The position numbers were made by a program, and so were the translations under genes. DNA of 64,000 bases from an uncultured Ruminococcus sp. (GTDB lineage: Bacteria > Bacillota > Clostridia > Lachnospirales > Lachnospiraceae): the NCBI GenBank assembly GCA_900066355.1, contig FMEL01000015.1, positions 1 through 64,000 of the forward strand, written 5' to 3'. Below, piece after piece: positions 15,543 through 23,434 of this stretch. Every line of letters begins with the position of its first letter. The first letter of the stretch is position 1. The notes beneath the pieces are model-generated. The model saw only the letters and a list, made by a program, of their open reading frames with translations, had not been told where the DNA came from and made no database searches.

Positions 15543-18119
15543 TCATGCCTTCATCAGTTTACGTCCACAACACTGTTTGTACTTCTTACCGCTTCCGCAC
15601 GGACACGGATCATTCGGATAAACCTTGTCCTCTTTTCTCTGAACCGGTTTCTTAACCGAGGTATCATCCTTATTCGTTCCTGTAACCTTCGCTACCTGCT
15701 CACGCTCGATCTTCTGCTCTACATGAACATGATACAGCATACGAACCGTATCCTCCTGAATAGCGTCGATCATGTCATTGAACATCTTGAATGCTCTCGT
15801 CTTGTACTCAACAACCGGATCCTTCTGGCCATATCCGACAAGACCAATACCCTGACGAAGAAGTTCCATATCATCAATATGATCCATCCACTTGCTGTCG
15901 ATAGATTTCAGAAGAACTACTCGTTCCAGCTCACGAAGCTGCTCTGCTTCCGGGAACTCAGCTTCCTTCATCTCATAAAGCTTCACTGCCTCTTCCTTCA
16001 GCTGCTGTTTGACCTCATCTTTTCTCTTACCCTGAATCTTCTCAGTCGTAAGAGGCTCGATCGGAATGATTGAAGTCATCATAGGATTGAACTCATCCAG
16101 ATTCCAGTCAACAGACTCCACCTCATCGGAGAAGCACATATCTACTGTGCTGTCTACAATATCTGTAATCATCTTGTAGATGGTATCACGCATGTTCTCA
16201 CCATCCAGCACCTGACGACGTTCTTTATAGATGATCTCACGCTGGTCATTGTTAACCTGGTCATAATCCAAAAGATTTTTACGAATACCGAAGTTGTTGA
16301 ACTCAATCTTCTCCTGTGCTTTCTGGATTGCATTGGAAAGCATCTTATGCTCAATCTGCTCATTCTCGGCAACACCCAGAGAAGTGAAGACCTTCATCAG
16401 TCTCTCAGAACCGAACAGACGCATAAGGTCGTCCTCAAGAGAGATGTAGAAACGGGATTCACCCGGGTCTCCCTGACGTCCGGAACGTCCACGGAGCTGA
16501 TTGTCAATACGTCTGGACTCATGACGCTCTGTACCGATGATCTTCAGACCGCCGGCCTCTCTTGCGACATCGTCCAGCTTGATATCGGTACCACGGCCTG
16601 CCATGTTGGTTGCGATCGTAACAGCACCTGCCTGACCAGCCTGTGCAACGATCTCAGCCTCAAGCTCATGGAACTTCGCATTCAGTACATTGTGCTGGAT
16701 ACCTTCACGGCGAAGCATTCTGCTGAGGAGTTCGGAAGTCTCGATTGTGATCGTACCGACCAGAACCGGCTGCTGTTTCGCATGGGCTTCCTTAACAGCC
16801 TCAACAACTGCATTGAATTTTTCTTTCTTTGTCATGTATACGGCATCTTCGAGGTCTTTACGCTGTACAGGTCTGTTGGTCGGAATCTCTACAACGTCCA
16901 TTCCGTAGATATCACGGAACTCTTTTTCCTCGGTAAGAGCTGTACCGGTCATACCGCCCTTCTTGTCATATTTATTGAAGAAGTTCTGGAATGTAATGGT
17001 TGCAAGAGTTTTGCTCTCTCTCTTGACCTTAACATGCTCTTTTGCTTCGATTGCCTGATGAAGTCCGTCAGAGTAACGACGTCCCGGCATGATACGTCCG
17101 GTAAATTCATCAACGATCAGGATCTCATCATCTTTTACAACGTAATCCTGGTCTTTGTGCATCAGATTGTGTGCACGAAGTGCCAATGTAATGTTGTGCT
17201 GGATCTCAAGGTTTTCCGGATCAGCAAGGTTCTCGATATTAAAGAATTTCTCAACCTTCTTGACACCCTGTTCGGTAAGGTTGACAATCTTGTCTTTTTC
17301 ATTTACAACGAAATCACCGGTCTCGACAACTTCTTCACCCATGATGGCAGCCATCTTTGTCATCTCATGGCTCGCTTCACCACGCTCAAGCTGCTGTGCA
17401 AGGATATCGCATACTTCATAAAGCTTCGTGGATTTGCCGCTCTGTCCGGAAATGATCAGAGGTGTACGTGCCTCGTCGATCAGGACGGAGTCGATCTCAT
17501 CGATGATACAGTAGTGCAGATCTCTCTGTACCAGCTGTTCTTTATAGATAACCATGTTGTCACGAAGGTAATCAAATCCCAGTTCGTTGTTGGTTACGTA
17601 AGTAATGTCACATCCGTATGCTTCACGACGCTCTTCCGGTTTCATATCGTTGAGTACAACCCCAACAGTCAGACCAAGAAATTCATGAACCTTACCCATC
17701 CACTCAGCATCTCGTTTTGCCAGGTAGTCATTGACGGTTACGATGTGAACCCCCTTGCCTTCCAGTGCATTCAGATATGCCGGAAGTGTGGAAACAAGTG
17801 TCTTACCTTCACCTGTCTTCATCTCGGCGATACGTCCCTGATGAAGGATAATACCACCAATGATCTGTACACGGTAATGCTCCATACCAAGAACTCGCTT
17901 CGCGCCTTCACGTACTACGGCAAAAGCTTCCGGAAGAAGATCATCCAGTGTCTCGCCCTCGCTCAGACGTTTCTTGAATTCTCTGGTCTTGTCTCTCAGC
18001 TGTTCATCTGTTAATTTCTGCATTTCCGGACGAAGAGATTCAGTCTTCTCTACAAGCGGCATAATACGCTTTACTTCATGCTCACTTCGTGTCCCGAATA
18101 CTTTTTGAAATAAATTCAT
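15543..18119 (-). CDS. secA: Preprotein translocase ATPase SecA
   Basis: 858 residues, full length. It drives Sec-dependent export across the membrane by coupling ATP hydrolysis to SecYEG. Visible signatures: the Walker A region EMKTGEGKTLV, DEIDSVLIDEARTPLI (DEAD-like box), TGRIMPGRRYSDGLHQAIE, GRGTDIKL, and the C-terminal zinc ligand set CPCGSGKKYKQCC that contacts SecB-like factors or lipids. The start has an AGGAG box. It has its own promoter at 18203-18231 and is followed directly by the 205-bp inverted repeat. Confidence 0.98.
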   Translation of the reverse strand: MNLFQKVFGTRSEHEVKRIMPLVEKTESLRPEMQKLTDEQLRDKTREFKKRLSEGETLDDLLPEAFAVVREGAKRVLGMEHYRVQIIGGIILHQGRIAEMKTGEGKTLVSTLPAYLNALEGKGVHIVTVNDYLAKRDAEWMGKVHEFLGLTVGVVLNDMKPEERREAYGCDITYVTNNELGFDYLRDNMVIYKEQLVQRDLHYCIIDEIDSVLIDEARTPLIISGQSGKSTKLYEVCDILAQQLERGEASHEMTKMAAIMGEEVVETGDFVVNEKDKIVNLTEQGVKKVEKFFNIENLADPENLEIQHNITLALRAHNLMHKDQDYVVKDDEILIVDEFTGRIMPGRRYSDGLHQAIEAKEHVKVKRESKTLATITFQNFFNKYDKKGGMTGTALTEEKEFRDIYGMDVVEIPTNRPVQRKDLEDAVYMTKKEKFNAVVEAVKEAHAKQQPVLVGTITIETSELLSRMLRREGIQHNVLNAKFHELEAEIVAQAGQAGAVTIATNMAGRGTDIKLDDVAREAGGLKIIGTERHESRRIDNQLRGRSGRQGDPGESRFYISLEDDLMRLFGSERLMKVFTSLGVAENEQIEHKMLSNAIQKAQEKIEFNNFGIRKNLLDYDQVNNDQREIIYKERRQVLDGENMRDTIYKMITDIVDSTVDMCFSDEVESVDWNLDEFNPMMTSIIPIEPLTTEKIQGKRKDEVKQQLKEEAVKLYEMKEAEFPEAEQLRELERVVLLKSIDSKWMDHIDDMELLRQGIGLVGYGQKDPVVEYKTRAFKMFNDMIDAIQEDTVRMLYHVHVEQKIEREQVAKVTGTNKDDTSVKKPVQRKEDKVYPNDPCPCGSGKKYKQCCGRKLMKA

Positions 18120-18184
18120 ATCAAACTCCTGTTTCTATATTTATTCTGATCACTTTTATATACGAAATCATCCGTATTTACTCT

Positions 18185-18247
18185 ATTTAAGAAATCCCTA
18201 CTATTTTACCACTTTCCACCGTATAAAACAATGAATATTTCTTAAAT
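18185..18247 (-). promoter_or_regulatory. secA promoter flanked by an 11-bp inverted repeat
   Basis: On the minus strand TTGTTT (18226-18231), 17 bp, TAAAAT (18203-18208). ATTTAAGAAAT (18185-18195) and its exact reverse complement ATTTCTTAAAT (18237-18247) flank it. This may be a pair of operator half-sites or chance in AT-rich DNA. Confidence 0.55.
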
Positions 18248-18313
18248 AAAATGTGTCCACCCCATTATCTGTCATAAAAACTTCTCTTTCTGTTTGTTAT
18301 ATCTAACTCATCC

Positions 18314-18342
18314 TTGTCAACCTACTTTCAATATGCTATGAT
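18314..18342 (+). promoter_or_regulatory. Promoter of the NusG-II / Gx transporter pair
   Basis: TTGTCA (18314-18319), 17 bp, TATGAT (18337-18342), about 70 bp before the TTG start at 18411. The rest of the 18120-18410 gap shows only the secA promoter. Confidence 0.6.
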
Positions 18343-18410
18343 AATCATCGAATCATTTGCCGTTTCTTATAAAACAGCATCATATTATCTGAAAGCTGAG
18401 GAGTTTTTAT

Positions 18411-18779
18411 TTGAAGAAAAAAGAACTGATTTTCATCATCGGCATCGTTATTTTTGCCCTGATCCTCTGGGGCGGCATGTACTTTGTCCGTCGCGGACAT
18501 TACGGAAGCGTACGTATCACCGTAAACGGAGAAGTATATGGTACTTATTCCCTTGCAAAGGATCAGGTGATCCAGATCAACGATACCAATGTATGTGAAA
18601 TAAAAGACGGAGAGATCCACATGACAGACGCCAACTGTCCGGATCACCTCTGCATGAAACAAAAAGCGGTCGACAGTACAGGCGGTACAATCGTCTGCCT
18701 GCCAAATAAGGTTGTTATAGAGGGGGAAAAGGGGGAATCCTCTGAAGATGATTCCCCTGAGTTTGATACTGTTGTCTGA
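18411..18779 (+). CDS. Membrane-anchored NusG domain II protein (EetA-like)
   Basis: 122 residues: one N-terminal membrane helix (about 4-24) and an extracytosolic NusG_II beta domain with VRITVNGEVYGTYSL and the Cys pair in NCPDHLCM followed by IVCLPNKVVIE. It starts with TTG at 18411 behind GAGGAG; there is no better ATG. In flavin-based electron-transfer loci of Listeria and Lactobacillales, a NusG_II protein (EetA) is paired with a Gx-transporter-like protein (EetB), exactly as here. The precise biochemical role is not established. It converges on the ApbE operon, supporting a link with extracytosolic flavoproteins. Confidence 0.82.
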   Translation: MKKKELIFIIGIVIFALILWGGMYFVRRGHYGSVRITVNGEVYGTYSLAKDQVIQINDTNVCEIKDGEIHMTDANCPDHLCMKQKAVDSTGGTIVCLPNKVVIEGEKGESSEDDSPEFDTVV

Positions 18780-18865
18780 ATATAAATACCTGTAACCGAC
18801 CACCAGATCATAATCGTGGTTCTGCCGGTCAGTTACAGCCAGTCTACTAATAAAGGATGTCACAT

Positions 18866-19351
18866 ATGAATCAGAAAAAGCTTTCATATCTCGGCCTTTT
18901 TGCCGCAGTTGCGATTATTTTCGGCTACGTGGAATCACTGATTCCGTTCTTTGCCGGAATTCCCGGAATGAAGCTCGGTCTTGCCAATCTGGCGGTCCTC
19001 TTCATTCTCGAAAAATATACATGGAAAGAAGCTGCTCTTGTTTCCATCGTCCGTATCATCGTGATCGGATTTATGTTTGGAAACCTGTTCAGCATTCTCT
19101 ACAGCCTTGCGGGCGCTGCACTCAGCCTCGCAGTTATGACTTTCATGAAGAAAAAATCCGGATTCAGCATCCTCGGCATCAGTGTTGCAGGAGGTGTTTC
19201 CCACAACATCGGTCAGCTCATCATCGCAGGTCTTATCACGATGACTTCCGGACTGATCTACTATGCACCGGCACTTTTGATCTCCGGTGTCATTACCGGA
19301 CTTCTCATCGGAACGCTGACAAGCGAGGTACTGAAACGTATCCACTTCTAA
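18866..19351 (+). CDS. Gx transporter family / heptaprenyl diphosphate synthase component I-like membrane protein (EetB-like)
   Basis: 161 residues, about five hydrophobic helices of an ECF-S-like fold (FAAVAIIFGYVESLIP, GMKLGLANLAVLFILEKYTWKEA, GGVSHNIGQLI). Family names vary; homologues sit in flavin-based electron-transfer loci as EetB, where a role in prenyl-quinone or flavin supply has been suggested. The ATG at 18866 is preferred (AAGGA box, 9 nt); an in-frame ATG lies at 18857. An 18790-18839 hairpin separates it from the NusG_II gene but has no T run, so the two are likely co-transcribed. Confidence 0.85.
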   Translation: MNQKKLSYLGLFAAVAIIFGYVESLIPFFAGIPGMKLGLANLAVLFILEKYTWKEAALVSIVRIIVIGFMFGNLFSILYSLAGAALSLAVMTFMKKKSGFSILGISVAGGVSHNIGQLIIAGLITMTSGLIYYAPALLISGVITGLLIGTLTSEVLKRIHF

Positions 19352-19361
19352 ACAATACTAA

Positions 19362-19408
19362 AAATGCAGAGTACTGATATCCACAATCAATACTCTGCAT
19401 TTCTTTTT
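19362..19408. terminator. Bidirectional intrinsic terminator between the Gx transporter and apbE genes
   Basis: AAATGCAGAGTA (19362-19373) pairs with TACTCTGCATTT (19391-19402), with CTTTTT on the plus strand and TTTTTAG on the minus strand side. It serves both convergent units. Confidence 0.88.
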
Positions 19409-19411
19409 GAA

Positions 19412-20455
19412 TTACTGCAACTCCTTAACTGTATAGGTATTCTTCATCAATTCAAAGCGTTCTTTCATCCCGGAAGTCAGGTAAATATTCTTATCCTCAT
19501 CCACGAACACTGCATCTGCATTATATTTTTCCAGAAGTTTCAATGCATCATCCATTCCCAGTACAAAGCATGCGGTAGAAAGTCCATCCGCAAAAAGTCC
19601 GCTGTCACAGATGACTGTGACAGAATCCAGACCGTTCCACACCGGATATCCGGTCTTCGGATCAAGGATGTGATGATAGCGTTTCCCGTCTTCTATGAAA
19701 TATTTCTCATAGTCTCCGGAGGTTGAAAGAAATTCCCCGTCATTCAATGTGATTGCACCGAGATAGTCCCCCTCCGGATCACGCGGATCAGTGAGCGCTA
19801 CTTTCCAATCAGAACCATCCGGTTTTTCGCCATAAGCCATTACACTGCTGCCGCCGAGATTCAGAATCATTCCTGATACATCCGTCTGTGTTTTCAGAAA
19901 GTCCGAAACCACATCACACCCGATTCCCTTTCCGGTTGCACCGAGGTCAAGTGTTGCACCTTTTTCCAGTGTCACTTTATCTCCATCCAAAGAAGCTTTA
20001 CCATAACCGACATCTTTCAGAAGTTCATCCAGTTCTGACTGTTCCGGCACATGCGGATTTTCTCCGGCAATATCCCAGAGACGTATGATCTTACCGATTG
20101 TCGGGTCAAATGCCCCGTCCGAATCCTGCGCAAGCTGAAAAATTTTCTCCAGATAGCCGGCAAGCTCATCCGATACTTCTACCGCCTCGCCGGACGCTGC
20201 ATTCAGCTTCGCGATCTGCGAATCCTCATCCGTCCATGAAAGCAGATCCGTCTCAATCTCCCGGAGCCTGTCACCGATCATCGTATTCAGATCCTCCCCT
20301 GTTGTATACAAAGTCTCTGAAACCACGGTATCCATCGCAAAATCTGTATTTGTATATTTCTGCACCTCTGCATCTGCCATTACCGGCATCGCAGCCAGCA
20401 TAAAACTGCTCATTCCACAGAGCAGACTGGTCGCAAACTTCTTTTTATTTCTCAT
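19412..20455 (-). CDS. apbE: FAD:protein FMN transferase (ApbE), secreted
   Basis: 347 residues. It covalently attaches FMN from FAD to Thr/Ser of extracytosolic FMN-binding domains. A signal peptide (about 1-27) is followed by the ApbE fold with MDTVVSETLYTTGEDL, DLGATGKGIGCDVV, MILNLGGSSVMAYG, SGDYEKYF and HHILDPKTGYPVWNGLDSVTV. Asp/Thr residues of the Mg2+ site are present. It is the last gene of the leftward operon and overlaps the membrane ferredoxin by 11 nt. Its substrates are very probably the two FMN-binding proteins encoded just upstream (four FMN_bind domains in total). Confidence 0.95.
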   Translation of the reverse strand: MRNKKKFATSLLCGMSSFMLAAMPVMADAEVQKYTNTDFAMDTVVSETLYTTGEDLNTMIGDRLREIETDLLSWTDEDSQIAKLNAASGEAVEVSDELAGYLEKIFQLAQDSDGAFDPTIGKIIRLWDIAGENPHVPEQSELDELLKDVGYGKASLDGDKVTLEKGATLDLGATGKGIGCDVVSDFLKTQTDVSGMILNLGGSSVMAYGEKPDGSDWKVALTDPRDPEGDYLGAITLNDGEFLSTSGDYEKYFIEDGKRYHHILDPKTGYPVWNGLDSVTVICDSGLFADGLSTACFVLGMDDALKLLEKYNADAVFVDEDKNIYLTSGMKERFELMKNTYTVKELQ

Positions 20456-21239
20456 TTTTCTCCGTTTCCCGGACCTTTACCGGTCCAATCTGTATATTTT
20501 TACGTGGACAGGTCACTTCACAGGCATGACAGCAGATACATTCTCCCGAAAGAGAGGTATCCCCGTCGATCTCCAGATGTGCCGGGCAGCGTTTTTTACA
20601 AAGTCCACATTTCGCCGGACATTTTTCACGGTTTCTGTGAAACAGCGCCGTCGGCAGTATCGGCATCATTGCAAAAACTGCGCCCATCGGACAAAGGAAC
20701 TGACAGAAAAAACGCTCCTGCGTGCACATCCCGATCAGAATCAAAATAAGTAACGCAATTCCGATCTTATAGGAAGCATTCGGAAGTTTTCCTGCGGTCA
20801 GCATGGAAAAAACATCCCACGGACTCATGCCCTGAAGATTTGCATACCATCCGGTCAATATCGACAGCAGCAAAAAAGCCAGAAGAATGTATTTTACTTT
20901 CTGAAGTACTCTCACTACTTTTTCCGGATAACCATGGCGGCCTTTCTTGTGAAAAATCTTCTGCCGGATAAAAAGTGTCAGTTCATACATGGCGTCACCA
21001 AGTGAACCAAACGCGCAGGCATAACCGCAGAAGTGGCGTCCAAACAAAATCGTGATCACCAGAAGAACTCCCGTCACATCAAGAAAAGAGTTCCATGTGA
21101 TCGGCTGGTGTGCGGCAAGTGCCTGAAAAACAGATTTTATTCCTGCAAATGCCGTGGAAAAAAGTGCCGGATAAAAAATGAAAAACACAAGCTGTATCGC
21201 AGCCCGGATCAGCCGGACCTTTCTCTGCCTCTTTTTCAT
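20445..21239 (-). CDS. NapH/PceC-like membrane 4Fe-4S polyferredoxin
   Basis: 264 residues. About five membrane helices carry the FMN-operon-type motifs CGYACAFGSLGD and CQFLCPMGA on membrane-near loops. The C-terminal tail has two ferredoxin-like Cys groups: CPAKCGLCKKRCP and CICCHACEVTCP, enough for two 4Fe-4S clusters. It should carry electrons from a cytosolic or quinone donor across the membrane to the extracytosolic flavoproteins. It overlaps the upstream FMN-binding gene by 4 nt (ATGA) and the downstream apbE by 11 nt, so all are coupled. Confidence 0.9.
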   Translation of the reverse strand: MKKRQRKVRLIRAAIQLVFFIFYPALFSTAFAGIKSVFQALAAHQPITWNSFLDVTGVLLVITILFGRHFCGYACAFGSLGDAMYELTLFIRQKIFHKKGRHGYPEKVVRVLQKVKYILLAFLLLSILTGWYANLQGMSPWDVFSMLTAGKLPNASYKIGIALLILILIGMCTQERFFCQFLCPMGAVFAMMPILPTALFHRNREKCPAKCGLCKKRCPAHLEIDGDTSLSGECICCHACEVTCPRKNIQIGPVKVRETEKNEK

Positions 21240-21811
21240 TCGTTTTCCGCCTTTCCAATGGCATCAATAACAGCGTTGATAATACCGGTTGAACTGAATG
21301 TAGCGCCTGATACAGTATCCACATCTGTACTCTGTGCAGATATGATCGAGCTTATCACACTCTGTGCCTGAGAAAGATATGCAGAATCTTCCCCTGATGC
21401 ACTTGTCACCTGAATGTCAGTGATCTCATCATCTTTCAGTGTTACCTGAACCTCGATCGCACCGCCGAATCCCTGTGCAGATCCGGTATAAGTACCGTCT
21501 TTGTAAAAGTTTTCAGAATCATCCGTACTTTCTGCATCTTCACTGTCTGCCGCGTCTTCTTTTGTTGCATTATCCTTTGCATCTGTCTTCGCCTGTGCTT
21601 TTGCAGTTTCCTGATTTTTAGCTGCTTCTTCGAGAGCAGCAAGCATTTCTTTCTGCTGTTCTTCAAGTGTGTCCACACGTTTCTTTAACTGTGTGATCTC
21701 CTGAGTTTCCTGTTCCTGTGTATCTTTTTTCTGCATAGAATTATAGCCTATTACAGCCGCCAGAATCAATAGAAGACACAAAACTCTCATACAAAAACTC
21801 TGGTATTTCAT
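21236..21811 (-). CDS. Membrane-anchored FMN-binding domain protein
   Basis: 191 residues. An N-terminal membrane anchor (MRVLCLLLILAAVIG) is followed by a coiled coil with a run of Glu/Lys/Ala (about 30-95) and one FMN_bind domain (about 103-190: FYKDGTYTGSAQGFGG to the end). The flavinylation motif VSGATFSST is intact; the Thr is the expected FMN acceptor for ApbE. It resembles RnfG/PplA-type one-electron carriers. The coiled coil probably spaces the flavin across the cell wall zone. Gap to the upstream triple-FMN gene is 35 bp. Confidence 0.9.
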   Translation of the reverse strand: MKYQSFCMRVLCLLLILAAVIGYNSMQKKDTQEQETQEITQLKKRVDTLEEQQKEMLAALEEAAKNQETAKAQAKTDAKDNATKEDAADSEDAESTDDSENFYKDGTYTGSAQGFGGAIEVQVTLKDDEITDIQVTSASGEDSAYLSQAQSVISSIISAQSTDVDTVSGATFSSTGIINAVIDAIGKAENE

Positions 21812-21846
21812 TCCATTTTCTCCTTTTGCGCTTAAAATATGACAAC

Positions 21847-23325
21847 TTACTGCCGTTTTGCCTGACTGAGGGCATTTTGAAATGCCTGTATAATTCCATG
21901 TGAAGAATACGTGGATCCATTTACTGCATCAATGCCTTCAGCCGTCTGTTTTCCCATGATCTGACCATAAATCCCATTCCATGCATCTATAAAATAATCT
22001 TCATCATCCTCTGTGGAATACGATGCCGATGCGATCTGCCCTCCTGCAACAGTCACTGTTACTGTTACACTGCCCGGGCCATAATTCCCTTCTCCACTTC
22101 CAGTATAGGTTCCGTCTATGTATTTTCCGCTTGGAGTCTCTGTTGGTGCAACTGTCGGTGTCGGGGTCGGAGTTGCTGTCGGGTTCTCCTCCGGGGCAGG
22201 GATTGGTGTGGCCGTCGGGGTTACTGTCGGAACAGGACTCGGTATCGGGGTTGCTTCAGGTGCGGCCGTTGGTGTTACCGTAGCCTCCGGTGCCGGTGTC
22301 GGAGTTGCTGTTGGCTTTACTGTAATCTTCGCAGCTTCTATTGCATTTTGTGCTGCTCCGATAATCCCGTTTGACGAAAATGTTGCTCCGCTGACAGCAT
22401 CTATTCCGTCAGCAGACTGATGTTCCAGAATCGCAGGCTGCAGAACCTTCCATGCTTTTCTGAAAAAGGATTTTGTGTCCGTATTTGTATTGCTTACTTC
22501 TGTAATCACTCCATCTTTAATAGTCAGTGAAATCGTCACAAATCCTGAATATCCACGTGCTTTGCCTGTATATGTTCCATCCTTGTACTTCACCTCAGCA
22601 GTCTCATCACCGGAAGCAGCCTGTGTCGGGCGTGGTTTTACTGTTGGGGTCACTGTCGGAGTCGGAGTTGTTTTTTTCTTCTTTGTTTTCTTCACAGGCT
22701 GTTTTTCCTTTCCTCCAGCCTTTGAAAGTGCATCCTGAACAGCCTGAATGATACCGTTCGAGGAATACGTGGCGCCGCTGACCGCATCTACATTTGGAGT
22801 CTGCCCTGCCAGCATTTTGCCAATGACACCTTTTGCAGATGCAAAGTAAGATGTGGTTTCGCCGGATGCATCTACTATATCGATTGCTGTAATTTTCCCA
22901 CCTGAAACCGTAACCTGCACGGTAATTGTCCCGCCAAATCCTGTTCCGCTTCCCTGATAAGTTCCGTCTTTATATCCACTTTTCGGAACTTCTGTCGTCG
23001 GAGTCGTCGTACTGCCCTGACCTTCTGCCGAGGTTTTCTTCGACTCATCCGGCAATGCCTTCGCAGTACCTTTTTTGATGCCGCTCTTTTTTGCTTTTTT
23101 CTTTTTGGCTTTTGCGATTTCTTTTGTACCGCTGTCAGCTGAAGTATCCTCATCAAAATATGCTGTTTTCAACAATCCTGACAGTTCTCCGGCATCCCGT
23201 ACTTCCGTATTTTCCGGCTCTTTCTGAATCCCGTCGGTTGCCTTTCCCTGTACCGCCGTAACTGCCACTGCCGCGATCACCGCCGCTGCCGGAAGGAGTT
23301 TGAGCAGATTTTTTTTATCATGCAT
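21847..23325 (-). CDS. Secreted triple FMN-binding domain protein
   Basis: 492 residues from the ATG at 23325 (AAGGA box). A signal peptide (LLPAAAVIAAVAVTAV) is followed by a Lys-rich segment and three FMN_bind domains at about 112-200, 245-332 and 402-492, joined by Lys- and Thr/Pro-rich linkers; the 333-401 linker is a low-complexity PTPTPAPEA repeat typical of wall-spanning stalks. Domains 1 and 2 have canonical flavinylation motifs (VSGATYSSNG, VSGATFSSNG). Domain 3 reads VNGSTYSSHG, keeping the acceptor Thr but not the Gly-Ala pair. It should be loaded by the ApbE of this operon and pass electrons in a chain with the membrane-anchored paralogue. Confidence 0.9.
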   Translation of the reverse strand: MHDKKNLLKLLPAAAVIAAVAVTAVQGKATDGIQKEPENTEVRDAGELSGLLKTAYFDEDTSADSGTKEIAKAKKKKAKKSGIKKGTAKALPDESKKTSAEGQGSTTTPTTEVPKSGYKDGTYQGSGTGFGGTITVQVTVSGGKITAIDIVDASGETTSYFASAKGVIGKMLAGQTPNVDAVSGATYSSNGIIQAVQDALSKAGGKEKQPVKKTKKKKTTPTPTVTPTVKPRPTQAASGDETAEVKYKDGTYTGKARGYSGFVTISLTIKDGVITEVSNTNTDTKSFFRKAWKVLQPAILEHQSADGIDAVSGATFSSNGIIGAAQNAIEAAKITVKPTATPTPAPEATVTPTAAPEATPIPSPVPTVTPTATPIPAPEENPTATPTPTPTVAPTETPSGKYIDGTYTGSGEGNYGPGSVTVTVTVAGGQIASASYSTEDDEDYFIDAWNGIYGQIMGKQTAEGIDAVNGSTYSSHGIIQAFQNALSQAKRQ

Positions 23326-23434
23326 AATTTTTCCGTCCTTTTTATTCTTGCTTTCTCCCTGTCTTTTTAACATACAAAGGCAGGGGCTGTCCGGAAACAA
23401 CCCCCGTCTTTGTTATTGTTAACTATCGGTTATC

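Noticed and set aside
16347..18014. 555-codon open frame on the plus strand
   Set aside because: It is fully antisense to secA, has a Cys/Phe-rich composition typical of a reverse-complement shadow and no ribosome binding site.
18790..18839. Hairpin CTGTAAC..GTTACAG between the NusG-II and Gx transporter genes
   Set aside because: No T run and no match to a riboswitch I know; kept only as a possible processing or stability structure.
22130..22330. Short-period repeats that could suggest a CRISPR or satellite array
   Set aside because: They encode the in-frame Thr/Pro linker of the triple FMN-binding protein; there are no spacer units.
23345..23425. Hairpin between the Tp47-like gene and the triple FMN-binding gene as a full terminator
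   Set aside because: The stem has a mismatch and wobble pair and no T run follows, so readthrough is more likely than separate operons.
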